A DNA stretch of 64,000 nucleotides from Enterococcus sp. 4G2_DIV0659 (GTDB lineage Bacteria > Bacillota > Bacilli > Lactobacillales > Enterococcaceae): NCBI RefSeq assembly GCF_002140715.2, contig NZ_NGLE02000001.1, positions 2,570,001 to 2,634,000 on the forward strand, in the 5' to 3' direction. The position numbers and the translations under genes were made by a program. A model generated the notes under the pieces. That model was given only the letters and a program-made list of their open reading frames with translations. It did not search any database and had not been told where the DNA came from. The first letter of the stretch is position 1, and each line of letters opens with the position of its first letter. Of this stretch, positions 48,697-56,865 are shown in pieces.

Positions 48697-48856
48697 TTCT
48701 ACCAAAAATGTCATTTTTTCGTGTTATTTAACGTTTTCTACCAGAAAATTCTACCAGAGTGAAACCCGGGTGTTTCCTTAATGTATCAACGGTTCTAGCA
48801 TGTTTTGTAGGTGGAATAATTTTATTGAAATGAATAATTTTCATTTTCTGGTAGAA
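48697..48856 (+). repeat. Arm-type integrase binding repeats (TTCTACCA)
   Basis: TTCTACCA occurs at 48697, 48736 and 48749, with an inverted CTGGTAGAA at 48848-48856. A similar ATTCTACC lies at 54271-54278 at the other end. Clusters of this kind next to a core site are usual arm sites for tyrosine integrases. Confidence 0.55.
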
Positions 48857-48970
48857 ATTATCCAGTCACAAAAATAAAATTCGTTATACAAATTTGATGT
48901 GTATTGTAGGAAATAAACGACATCAGTTAGAGCAGCAATCCATATTTTTAATTAAATAGTTTATTTAGGG

Positions 48971-48997
48971 ACGCCTAGTTTAAGGGCGTCTTTTTGT
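48971..48997 (+). terminator. Terminator near the left element end
   Basis: GACGCC (48971-48976) pairs with GGCGTC (48986-48991), followed by TTTTTGT. No gene is seen directly upstream, so it may insulate the element from readthrough or end a lost gene or small RNA. Confidence 0.6.
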
Positions 48998-49142
48998 ATG
49001 TTTGAAAAGGAGAGATAATGTATTTTTTTACTATGATTGAAAAAAAAGAGCTATAATAGCTGTGTAGATAGCAGCATTTATTTAGAGAGAGAAGGTGTAC
49101 AAACATATCAAGTTGTGGATCAAAAATATGGAAGGAGTGGAA

Positions 49143-49382
49143 ATGTTGAGCGCTGAAGTTAAGATTATTTTATCAGAGGAACAACTTGCATCGTTGCAAA
49201 AAAGTATCTATGATATGTTGCTAGAAAGCTTGCAGGAAGCAAGGAAAAGTGCAGTGATTGATCAACCGTTTTTGAAGCAAAACAAGGCTGCCGCTTACTT
49301 AGGAATCTCGGTAAATACATTAAAAAAACTCGAACAAAAAGGGCTACCAAGTATTAGAAGATTGAATGTCCTTAACTATTAA
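49143..49382 (+). CDS. Excisionase-like helix-turn-helix protein
   Basis: The 79-aa protein has an N-terminal helix (SEEQLASLQKSIYDMLLESLQEA) and an excisionase/MerR-type HTH: LKQNKAAAYLGISVNTLKKLEQKGLPSIR. Such proteins direct excision of integrated elements. The C-terminus is short (RLNVLNY) where relatives usually continue with a Trp-containing segment, so it may be slightly truncated. AAGGAG lies 5 bases before the ATG at 49143; an earlier in-frame GTG at 49095 lacks a site. Confidence 0.7.
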   Translation: MLSAEVKIILSEEQLASLQKSIYDMLLESLQEARKSAVIDQPFLKQNKAAAYLGISVNTLKKLEQKGLPSIRRLNVLNY

Positions 49383-49554
49383 AGAAAAAGAATCCTAATA
49401 AAACAATGGTATTGGATTGTACTTCTCCAATACCATTGTTTTTCGTATTTCTATCGTTGTTTTAATAGAATGTGAGCTGCATTGAATAGTAATCTAATTC
49501 CATAACTATCAAAAGTAGATTGAAACCTGCACATAGATAAGTAAATTTATAGAT

Positions 49555-51075
49555 TTAACTCATCATATTTAATCGGTGCTCTTGAACAAAAGAAAACAAT
49601 TCCTTCCAGCATTTTTTATCTTTGATATCCTCAAAATAAAAATAGTTTTCGTTTTTATATTTATATTCATAAAAATCAGAAATCACAATCTGTGCTTCTT
49701 CTATAGTGGGTACAATAATGATATTTTCTTTTCCAAATAGCTTATAAAGTTCTGCTTCAATATATGATTCTCCAAACATATTTTTTGAAAAGTGAATATA
49801 AATAGTCAATTGATCGTCAATAACATTTGAAATAACGTAATAAATTTGACTATAGAGTAATGTGGAATGGAATTTAGAGATTATTTGGTCATTTTTTAAA
49901 GGTTTTTCTTTAATAAAGTTATCAATAAAATTTTTACTTTCTTTAAATGCTTTTGAGTTCATTGTATTTAGATTTGGATTTATTAACATAAAATCTTTCA
50001 AATATGAAGAATCAAAGTGGACATAAAAAATATTGGAAAAATATAATGTTAAAAAATATAAAAGCTTAAATTTTAGTTTGAAATAATTTGGTAGAGCTTC
50101 AATCGTAGGAAATTTTTCAGATAAAGACTGGATTAATTGTCTACAGTATGTAATTAGCTCATTGTCGAGTATAAATAGTTTTTCCCCTATTTCAATCTGA
50201 ATGTCCTCTATATCTTTGTAGGAGTCGAATAGGCGACTAATAAAATTAAAGAATAGGTACTCATTTTTTAATTTTTGAGAATCAGGTTCGGTTTGATAAT
50301 GAGTAGTTAATAATTTCTCTAATGGACAAGATAAATTATTTGTTTCTTGAAATACAACGAGTATTTCTTTAAAAGTTGAGTCTAGTTGTAATTGTTCCTT
50401 CTCAAAAAAATGGAGATGATGAACAACAGCCAATGAATATAGATATTTTGATTGCTTAGAAAGGGAAAAGTTGAACAAATTTTTCAGCTCTTTTTCTGAG
50501 AAGCAAGAATAAAGTTCGTCCACTGTAATACTTTTGAATGGCCAATGAATATCCTGAGAAATACTCCAAAAGAAATAGGATTCAAATAGTCGAATAGTAA
50601 GTGCACTGCCAGAGATAGAAATTTTATCTAGATTTTTTGCATATTCAATTTTAATAGAGAACTTTGCTAAAAATTTATTTGCATAAAATAATAAGTGGTA
50701 AAGATAAGGTAAGCTAATTGACAAGATTTTTGCTAAGTTTGGGAGGGTATAATTAGAACCTAAAAATATTTTTTGAAATAATTGAAATTGAATGGAATCT
50801 AAATGATAGCTTAAATTAATTTTTTTCAAGACGTATCGATCATTGAACGGAGTGGGATTATGCCAATAGTAACCATTAGTTTGATCTAATATTTCTATGT
50901 AGTGGAACTCCTTTATTGTTTTTAGTTCATCATTTATAGAATGAATACGCCTTTTCAGAGTGGATAAAGAAATGTGGAATTTATCAGTTAAGAATTCTTT
51001 TGAGATAGATTTGTGTTGTTCTATTAAGTAACTCATTAATGCTAATTTGCTAGTTTCTGGTTTGTTTAAGATCAT
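49555..51075 (-). CDS. Mga/AtxA-like transcriptional regulator
   Basis: The 506-aa protein has an N-terminal helix-turn-helix region (LALMSYLIEQHKSISKEFLTDKFHISLSTLKRRIHSINDEL, about 9-50) and a second one (LDSIQFQLFQKIFLG, LPNLAKILSISLPYLYHLL, about 90-145). A long mostly helical PRD-like part ends in an EIIB-like region near 420-480. That is the Mga/AtxA layout, typical of virulence-type regulators. It is divergent from the YjdF and ketosynthase genes, which it may control. The start at 51075 is one of several close ATGs (AAAGGG lies 9 bases upstream). Confidence 0.7.
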   Translation of the reverse strand: MILNKPETSKLALMSYLIEQHKSISKEFLTDKFHISLSTLKRRIHSINDELKTIKEFHYIEILDQTNGYYWHNPTPFNDRYVLKKINLSYHLDSIQFQLFQKIFLGSNYTLPNLAKILSISLPYLYHLLFYANKFLAKFSIKIEYAKNLDKISISGSALTIRLFESYFFWSISQDIHWPFKSITVDELYSCFSEKELKNLFNFSLSKQSKYLYSLAVVHHLHFFEKEQLQLDSTFKEILVVFQETNNLSCPLEKLLTTHYQTEPDSQKLKNEYLFFNFISRLFDSYKDIEDIQIEIGEKLFILDNELITYCRQLIQSLSEKFPTIEALPNYFKLKFKLLYFLTLYFSNIFYVHFDSSYLKDFMLINPNLNTMNSKAFKESKNFIDNFIKEKPLKNDQIISKFHSTLLYSQIYYVISNVIDDQLTIYIHFSKNMFGESYIEAELYKLFGKENIIIVPTIEEAQIVISDFYEYKYKNENYFYFEDIKDKKCWKELFSFVQEHRLNMMS

Positions 51076-51553
51076 CCTCCTCATCCCTTTCATTCTATAG
51101 ATGGATAAATTAAGCATATCATAATAATGATGACAAATAAAATTCTTTTTAAGTCTAGAAAGGTATGCAGAGTCAAGAATTCTCTCATTTTTAGAAAAGA
51201 TTAAACTATTTTATAAAGAACGAATGTTAGTTCAAAATAAAATAGGTCAATAGAATTTTAAAGTTACAAGGAAATTATGAACCAATTAAAGGCTTGTTAT
51301 CTTTAGCCATCCTCTTCAAAATATTTTAAAATGGCATATTACTTGTTCATTTTTAAATATTTGAAATCATTGCTATTTCCTAATCAAACTGGTAAATTTG
51401 TTTAACGTTAATAAGTTAAAAAAATAGATATCAACCGGTTTTACTTAAGTTTCATGTGAGTATGTTTTTTATTTAGGGCTTCTTAATTTTTTATTGACGA
51501 AGAAATGTTTTCAATTCAGTTTTAAAATCATTAGATTCTAGGAGATGGTTGTT
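51076..51553. other. 478-bp divergent intergenic region
   Basis: This lies between the Mga-like regulator and the YjdF-like gene. It is very AT-rich with a TTAACGTTAA palindrome at 51402-51411. No gene is supported and I could not fit the known yjdF riboswitch motif to it, nor a consensus promoter. It probably contains the divergent promoters and operator. Confidence 0.5.
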
Positions 51554-51982
51554 GTGAAGCTAACAGTTTATTTTGATGGCACCTTATGGTGTGGTTTGAT
51601 TGAGTATGCGGGAAAAAATGATGATTATCGAGTTTTTAAACATATCTTTGGTCCTGAACCTAAAAATGCAGAAATCGAACACTTTGTAAATTGGGATTTG
51701 AGTCTTTTAGTAGATCGAAATGATTATAAATGGAGTAGCATCAAAAATATATCAGAAAAAGAACTCCCAAAAGGAAAGATTAACCCCAAAAGAATGCAAC
51801 GTAAAATAAATAAAGAAAAAAATATAGGAATATCAACTAAAGCGCAAAAGACTATCAGCGAATCAAGAAGTCAATATAAAATATTAAAGAAGAAGCAAAG
51901 TAAAAAAGATAAAGAAGAGGAAAAAAAGGAAAGATTTGAAAAGAAAATGCAAAAAAAATATAAGAAAAGAAAGGGTCACTAA
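51554..51982 (+). CDS. YjdF-like (DUF2992) protein
   Basis: The 142-aa protein begins KLTVYFDGTLWCGLIEY, as YjdF does, and has HIFGPEPKNAEIEHFVN in the middle, then a highly basic Lys-rich tail. In Bacillus, yjdF is controlled by a riboswitch that binds azaaromatic compounds; the protein's function is not established. The start is GTG at 51554 with AGGAG 9 bases upstream; the ATG at 51545 touches that site. It directly precedes a ketosynthase gene on the same strand, within the integrated element. Confidence 0.7.
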   Translation: MKLTVYFDGTLWCGLIEYAGKNDDYRVFKHIFGPEPKNAEIEHFVNWDLSLLVDRNDYKWSSIKNISEKELPKGKINPKRMQRKINKEKNIGISTKAQKTISESRSQYKILKKKQSKKDKEEEKKERFEKKMQKKYKKRKGH

Positions 51983-52103
51983 TCTATAAAATTTTAATTT
52001 TAAATGGGAGGTACAGAATATTACCAAGGAAAGAAATAGATGTAGTGAATAAGTATAGTCGGCCATTTTTTATCTTATATATAGAAAAATAGGAGGACTT
52101 TTT

Positions 52104-53363
52104 ATGGGTAGAGTAGTAATAACAGGAATTGGTGTAATAAGTCCAGCTGGGAAAAATAAAATAGAATTTTGGAAAAACTCTCAATCAGGAATTTCACAAA
52201 CCAATTACGATAATGATATGGACAAAATAAATATTTCTTCAAAGGTTAATTCAAAAATTGAAACTGATTTGAATGAATTAATTGAACAGAATAAAGAAAT
52301 AGTAAATGAATCGCGATTTTCAAAATTATGTGTATACGCTGCAGAACAAGCTATCAAAGATTCGAAAATTGATTTTAATGATATCGAAAGTGATGAAATA
52401 GGAATAATTACTTGTTCAGCAATTGGTGGTACTCCGACTATTCAAGAAATATATGAAGATATCACAGATAAAGGAAAAAAAGAAGTGTCTTACAAAAAAA
52501 CTGGAGAAAGATTTTATAATGCGGGAATGTTTAATTTTCCTGGTGCATATATAGCAAAAAAATATGGATTAAGAAATGTATGCTATGCGTTATCAACAGG
52601 GTGTACAGCAGGATTAGATGTTATTGGAGAAGGATTTAATTTGATAAAAGAAGGAGTGGCAAAAGTATTATTAATTGGTGGGTCAGAAGCTCCCTTAACA
52701 TCGTTAACATATGCAACATTAGATGTCATAAATGCACTTTCTAAATGGACCGGAGATCCAAAAAAAGCATCAAGACCTTTTGATTTTAAAAGACAAGGAT
52801 TTGTTATAGGGGAAAGTAGCGTTTTCTTTACATTAGAGGATTTAGATCATGCCCTTCAAAGAGAAGCCCATATATATTGTGAAATAGACTCTTTTGCTAG
52901 CTATAACAACGCATACCACATGACTGATTTAAAAGAATCAAAGTACTTGGAAAAAGCAATTAGCATGGCAATTAAAAGAGCTGGGAAGAAAATTAATGAG
53001 TTTGGATATATCAATGCTCATGGAAGTTCTACTAAACAAAATGATAAATGCGAAACAGAAGCAATAAAAAGTTCTTTTGGTAAATATGCAAAAAAAATAC
53101 CAATTAGTTCAAGTAAATCTATGGTAGGTCATCCGCTGGCAGTTGCAGGCCTTGTTGGGGTATTAGCCTGCGCTGGGGTTTTCCATACAGGATTTCTTCC
53201 GCCAAATATAAATTATGAATATAAAGATTCAGAATGTGATTTATATTATTTGAAAAAGAAAAAAAGAATGGATGTAAATACCGTTTTAACATCAGCAAGT
53301 GGATTTGGGGGTATTCATTCAGCAACAGTATTAAGCAGATATGAGGAGAAAAATAATGAATAA
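52104..53363 (+). CDS. Beta-ketoacyl-ACP synthase (KAS II/KS-alpha-like)
   Basis: The 419-aa thiolase-fold condensing enzyme opens with GRVVITGIGVISPAG. It has the active-site Cys in ALSTGCTAGLD (about residue 170), His in YINAHGSSTKQND (about 310), Lys-Ser in SSSKSMVGHPLAVAG with the second His (about 345), and GFGGIHSATVLSR at the end. The triad looks complete, so it is probably active on acyl-ACP or polyketide chains. It is AT-rich and unlike housekeeping FabF in context. AGGAGG precedes the ATG. The stop overlaps the ATG of a second ketosynthase remnant, as in paired KS-alpha/KS-beta genes. Confidence 0.85.
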   Translation: MGRVVITGIGVISPAGKNKIEFWKNSQSGISQTNYDNDMDKINISSKVNSKIETDLNELIEQNKEIVNESRFSKLCVYAAEQAIKDSKIDFNDIESDEIGIITCSAIGGTPTIQEIYEDITDKGKKEVSYKKTGERFYNAGMFNFPGAYIAKKYGLRNVCYALSTGCTAGLDVIGEGFNLIKEGVAKVLLIGGSEAPLTSLTYATLDVINALSKWTGDPKKASRPFDFKRQGFVIGESSVFFTLEDLDHALQREAHIYCEIDSFASYNNAYHMTDLKESKYLEKAISMAIKRAGKKINEFGYINAHGSSTKQNDKCETEAIKSSFGKYAKKIPISSSKSMVGHPLAVAGLVGVLACAGVFHTGFLPPNINYEYKDSECDLYYLKKKKRMDVNTVLTSASGFGGIHSATVLSRYEEKNNE

Positions 53364-53400
53364 ACGAGTTGCAATCACTGGTATTGGTACAGTCAATCCA
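53356..53400 (+). pseudogene. Second ketosynthase start, truncated by a deletion
   Basis: Starting at an ATG that overlaps the upstream stop (ATGAATAA), with GAGGAG before it, the frame reads MNKRVAITGIGTVNP, the standard N-terminus of a FabF-like or chain-length-factor protein. After the Pro codon the sequence switches to integrase sequence and the frame stops a few codons later. Only about 15 codons of the gene remain. Confidence 0.75.
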
Positions 53401-54230
53401 TTCGTGTGCAAGATATTGAAGCGTGGATGTTTGAATTGAGTCAAACAGCAACTAGAAACTCCAGAAAGAAAGACGATAAGGAAACATTGTCTAAGTCATA
53501 TATTAACCGTATCTTAGGGCATTTAAGAATCATTTTGGAGCGAGCGGTTAAAGAAGGTTTGATTGAAAAGAATCCTGTTGATAAGGTCTCTCATTTTCCT
53601 GTTGAAAATAAAAAAGTTGATTTTTGGGAAGTGCAGGAATTTAAACAAGTCATGTCTGTCATATCAGAGGATTCTATTCAAAATCAACACAGAAAAATGA
53701 TGGTTGAACTATTATTTTATTCTGGGATACGAATTGGTGAATTACAAGCTTTATCTTGGGCAAATGTGAATTTAAAAAAGCGTCAGATTACGATTGAAAA
53801 AACGCTGATCTATAATGGAAAAGATGACTGGTACTTTTCTACACCAAAATCTAAAAAAACTTTTCGAACCATTGGAATAGGGAAAAGTCTTTCAAAAAAG
53901 TTAGCAAATTGGAAAAAGCTGCAAAAAATGGTTGGTCATTTTGAATATGTCTCCCAATTAGATGGCACCTTTACACCTAATTATTCATTTTCGACTTGGC
54001 TGAAAGATGCTGCAAGGAAAGCAGGTATCAAGCCGATTAAACTTCATTCGTTAAGGCATTCCCATGTGGCGTTGCTGGTTGACCAAAACATGCAACCACT
54101 AGCTATCCAAGAAAGAATGGGACATGCAACGATTCAAATTACATTAGGCACGTATGGTCATTTATATGCAAAATCAGATCAACAAGTGGTTGAAGCGATT
54201 GATTCGCTCTTAGACAAGCCTGAAATTTGA
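53401..54230 (+). pseudogene. Tyrosine recombinase (integrase), 5'-truncated
   Basis: About 275 codons remain. The sequence enters at RVQDIEAWMFELSQT in the core-binding domain and keeps the full catalytic domain: Arg in SGIRIGELQAL, Lys in TPKSKKTFRTI, HxxR in LHSLRHSHVALL, His in MGHATIQI and the Tyr in LGTYGHLY. The arm-binding N-terminal domain of about 100 residues is missing and no ribosome binding site or start fits, so it is a broken gene. It reads toward the right att-like site 66 bases after its stop. Confidence 0.85.
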
Positions 54231-54289
54231 TGGAAAAGTAGGTGGATTTGGTCAGATTTGGTTTTCCATCATTCTACCGAAGAGTGTAG

Positions 54290-54307
54290 GAATGCTGTTA
54301 AATCAAC
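54290..54307 (+). other. attR-like core
   Basis: GAATGCTGTTAAATCAAC here matches the left core except for two bases, with GTTAAATCAAC exact at 54297-54307. It lies just after the integrase gene with an arm-like site between (54261-54279). Confidence 0.55.
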
Positions 54308-54450
54308 GATGAATCGATGTTTTTCCCTATCTAAGATTTACATAAAAAGTTTTAAAATGAGACTTGAAAAATATTTTAATAGGGATTACGCTATTTATGA
54401 GAACGACATTGATCAATATCCTCTCTAAAAAGTAAAGGAGAAGAAAACGT

Positions 54451-54900
54451 ATGAACATTGAAATGATACCTAGTCAACGAATTTTTTATTTAAGACGAAT
54501 CGGTTGTTATGGTGAACAGAATAGACAATTGATGGAGACGTTAAAAGAAAAGTTGATAGATGCAAATAGCTACAGTGAGGGGACGACGATTTACGGGATT
54601 GCTTGGAGTGATCAAAACACACCTAAAGATGAGTGTATATATGATGTATGTGTGGCTGTCTCTGCAGGCGATGAAACAATCGAAGGTCTAAACGAAGCAA
54701 TACTTGAGAACGGTAAATATGCCGTTTTTCAAGTAGAACATACAAAAAAAGCGGTACAACATTTTTGGCAAGTCGCTATGCAGCCAGATTTTATGAAGGA
54801 ATATTTACTTGTTTTAGATAATAAACGACCTGTTTTAGAAAGGTACACACTTAAACAAATTGACGCTGGATTTTGTGAGTTTTGTCTTCCTGTTAAGTAA
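54451..54900 (+). CDS. GyrI-like (effector-binding domain) protein
   Basis: The 149-aa protein has the GyrI/SbmC-like fold of the effector-binding part of AraC/MerR regulators: YLRRIGCYGE, TIYGIAWSDQ, ECIYDVCVAVS and GKYAVFQVEHTKK, ending QIDAGFCEFCLPV. Stand-alone members bind small molecules or act on toxins and gyrase. AAAGGAGAAG precedes the ATG. It faces the AraC-kinase fusion gene across a shared terminator, so the two could form a sensing pair; that is inference. Confidence 0.75.
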   Translation: MNIEMIPSQRIFYLRRIGCYGEQNRQLMETLKEKLIDANSYSEGTTIYGIAWSDQNTPKDECIYDVCVAVSAGDETIEGLNEAILENGKYAVFQVEHTKKAVQHFWQVAMQPDFMKEYLLVLDNKRPVLERYTLKQIDAGFCEFCLPVK

Positions 54901-54918
54901 AGGGATGATTTAGACAAA

Positions 54919-54968
54919 TCCAGAGTCTGAGTTCAATAACTCAAAGGGAGATGAACTCAGACTCTGGA
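54919..54968. terminator. Bidirectional terminator between GyrI-like and AraC-kinase genes
   Basis: A perfect 17-bp inverted repeat (54919-54935 with 54952-54968) lies between two convergent genes. The T tract is weak, but the position and stem strength support a terminator. Confidence 0.8.
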
Positions 54969-54969
54969 A

Positions 54970-56295
54970 TTATTTAGCGAATATTTGTTCAATGTTTTTT
55001 TGATTGTCAACAATAAATGTTAACATTGCCCGATTGTTTTTTGCTAATCGCTTGAAATTAGGATCGTCATGGTTAGCGTCTCCGAAGTAGGCAACACAGA
55101 TCATTTGAATACCGCAGATTACATAAAAAATAGCGGACTTTTCTTCTTTTGTCAAAGGATTTTCCTGATCATAACCTTTTAAAATCAATGCTAGAATAGG
55201 AAGCCAATGAGGATAGTTATCTGTCTCAAAACCACTTAGAATACTTGTTGCGCAATAACAAGGATCAAACAGCCGAATATTTTTTTCAACTAAATCAAAA
55301 TCGACAAAACCACTGACTATTTGTTCACAAAATAAGATGTTACTGAAATTGGGATCACGGTGGATGATCTGTATAGGAAGTTTGTTATTTAATGTACTTA
55401 ATTTGGTAAGGAAATTTTTGAAAAAATCTGTTGGTATTTTTAAGGACCATTGTTTGACTTGTTGTTGTACTTTAGGTAGAGCCCAGGTTGTTAATAGTTT
55501 GAACAGATCTGACGGATCGCATAAAATCTGTGTTTCAACTTCCAAAAAAGCTTTATGCAGTTTTGCGATAGACGTACCATATGCGGTAATCTGATCGTCA
55601 TTTGTTCGTCCCATTATTTCATTGATAGATAAAGGTTCTCCTGTAATTCCTTTTTTTAGAATGATCAGCGAATTATTATCGATATATGGTTGTCCAGTTA
55701 TTGTTTGAACGGGAAGTGCAGAAGGTAGTCCATGTGTGTGTAAAGATTCAGCAATCGCAATATTTTTAAGCTCACCGCTGCGGTCATAAGTATGATAAAG
55801 GTAGTAATCCTCACCAATCTTCCAAACTTTTTCTGAGGTACTGATCCCATTGGACAGTGGAATTTCTGTTATTTCAAATGTAGGATCAATAGACCAATGA
55901 CTTAAATAGTGTTTGATTTCTTTTTTTGTTAAATGCAAGTAATTCATCTCCCGTTTTTTTGTTTCTATCTTTTCATTTTTATAAATAGTCAAATACTTTT
56001 TAGGAGAGCAGCCATATTCTTTCACAAAGGCTTTATAAAAACCTGCATATGTATTGAAGCCATATGCTAGTGCGACTTCTACAGCTGTTTCCCCTGATGC
56101 AATTTCAGCAAGTGCTTTTTTTAGTTTTCTATTTAAGGTATAGGCAGACAAAGACATACCCATAGAGGAAGAAAATAGACGATAAAAGTAATAAAGGGAA
56201 TAACCAGTTTTTTTAGCGAGTTCATCTGTAGTTTGGGTTGTTTTGAGATTTTTTTCTATTTCATCTATTAGTTCAGATAATAATTCTGGTGGCAT
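54970..56295 (-). CDS. AraC-family HTH fused to an aminoglycoside-phosphotransferase-like kinase
   Basis: The 441-aa protein has an N-terminal AraC double HTH (TTDELAKKTGYSLYYFYRLF and ETAVEVALAYGFNTYAGFYKAF, about 20-95, with the closing GCSPKKYL) fused to a kinase-like domain from about 120. The kinase part has IIHRDPNFSNIL (catalytic HxD and Asn, about 310) and GFVDFDLVEKNIRLFDPC (metal-binding Asp). GGAGAGAAG is near its start. Fusion of a DNA-binding domain to a small-molecule kinase suggests a regulator that senses or modifies its ligand, perhaps a choline- or homoserine-like molecule or an antibiotic. No substrate can be named. Confidence 0.8.
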   Translation of the reverse strand: MPPELLSELIDEIEKNLKTTQTTDELAKKTGYSLYYFYRLFSSSMGMSLSAYTLNRKLKKALAEIASGETAVEVALAYGFNTYAGFYKAFVKEYGCSPKKYLTIYKNEKIETKKREMNYLHLTKKEIKHYLSHWSIDPTFEITEIPLSNGISTSEKVWKIGEDYYLYHTYDRSGELKNIAIAESLHTHGLPSALPVQTITGQPYIDNNSLIILKKGITGEPLSINEIMGRTNDDQITAYGTSIAKLHKAFLEVETQILCDPSDLFKLLTTWALPKVQQQVKQWSLKIPTDFFKNFLTKLSTLNNKLPIQIIHRDPNFSNILFCEQIVSGFVDFDLVEKNIRLFDPCYCATSILSGFETDNYPHWLPILALILKGYDQENPLTKEEKSAIFYVICGIQMICVAYFGDANHDDPNFKRLAKNNRAMLTFIVDNQKNIEQIFAK

Positions 56296-56439
56296 GTTGC
56301 TTCTCTCCTTTGTGTTAATTTTAGTATAAGTGATTTAAAGGACGAAAACATTTCCTGTAGTGCTAAATTAAGTTATTTTTTTTCGAGAAAGCAAAAAAAT
56401 CTATTGACTATATTGGGTATTCATGATAAATTGTTTAGA
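56296..56439 (+). other. Spacer and start of the his leader
   Basis: AT-rich stretch before the His T-box, holding the promoter described next. No gene is seen. Confidence 0.5.
56404..56432 (+). promoter_or_regulatory. Promoter candidate for the his operon
   Basis: TTGACT (56404-56409), a 17-bp spacer, TAAATT (56427-56432). It is placed directly upstream of the T-box leader. Confidence 0.65.
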
Positions 56440-56724
56440 AAAATATGATAATAAAATGAAAGAACGATGATCAGAATAGTAAGTGAAGAGATTTGTATGA
56501 GAGAGTTTCCGGTTGCTGAGAGGAAATAACGAATCGTCATTGAACACGCCTGTAAGTTGTTTTTCTGAAATATTGATAGTAGGAAAAATCGGAGAGTCCG
56601 TTATCACTCCTTAGTTTGTATGACTAACAGAGGTTTTTGCTGTGAAGTAAAAACAAATCTGAGGTGGGACCACGTGAAAAATTTCTCGTCCTCTTGGCTT
56701 ATTTGCCAAGAGGGCTTTTTTTAT
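56440..56724 (+). promoter_or_regulatory. Histidine-type T-box riboswitch
   Basis: The T-box motif GAGGTGGGACCACGTG is at 56661-56676. A terminator follows: CCTCTTGGC (56690-56698) pairs with GCCAAGAGG (56705-56713) and then eight T. Upstream, GAACACGCC near 56545 offers CAC as the His specifier, in line with the his genes downstream. It senses uncharged tRNA-His and controls the whole operon. Confidence 0.85.
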
Positions 56725-56865
56725 TTTTGAGGTATGATTTTTATGGACTAGTCTCTCGGAAAAAAGATAAAACATGAATGTGCTGAAAAGCGTCACAGTC
56801 AGTTTTTCTATTTTTCATTCGAGCCAGAACGAGTCCGCAACGCTTTTAAAATCGGAGGGAATGTT

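Larger units (their letters stand above)
48371..49142. other. Left end of the integrated element: att-like site and repeats, no gene
   Basis: No gene is supported here. The part up to about 48630 is chromosomal-looking flank. From 48631 come the att-like core, then integrase arm-like words TTCTACCA at 48697, 48736 and 48749 and an inverted one (CTGGTAGAA) at 48848-48856, and a terminator hairpin at 48971. The rest is AT-rich and featureless. Confidence 0.6.
48631..54307 (+). mobile_element. Remnant of an integrative element bounded by att-like repeats
   Basis: The left end carries GAATGGCGTTAAATCAAC (48631-48648) and an arm site GTTTTCCAAAATTCTACCA (48686-48704). The right end carries the same two in mirror order: GTTTTCCATCATTCTACCG (54261-54279) and GAATGCTGTTAAATCAAC (54290-54307). 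A tyrosine integrase reads toward the right end and an excisionase-like gene lies near the left end. The interior is AT-richer than the neighbouring chromosome. The integrase is 5'-truncated, so the element cannot move by itself. Confidence 0.75.

Noticed and set aside
51076..51553. yjdF riboswitch upstream of the YjdF-like gene
   Set aside because: I could not match the conserved segments of that motif by eye, so it is not claimed; a covariance search would decide.
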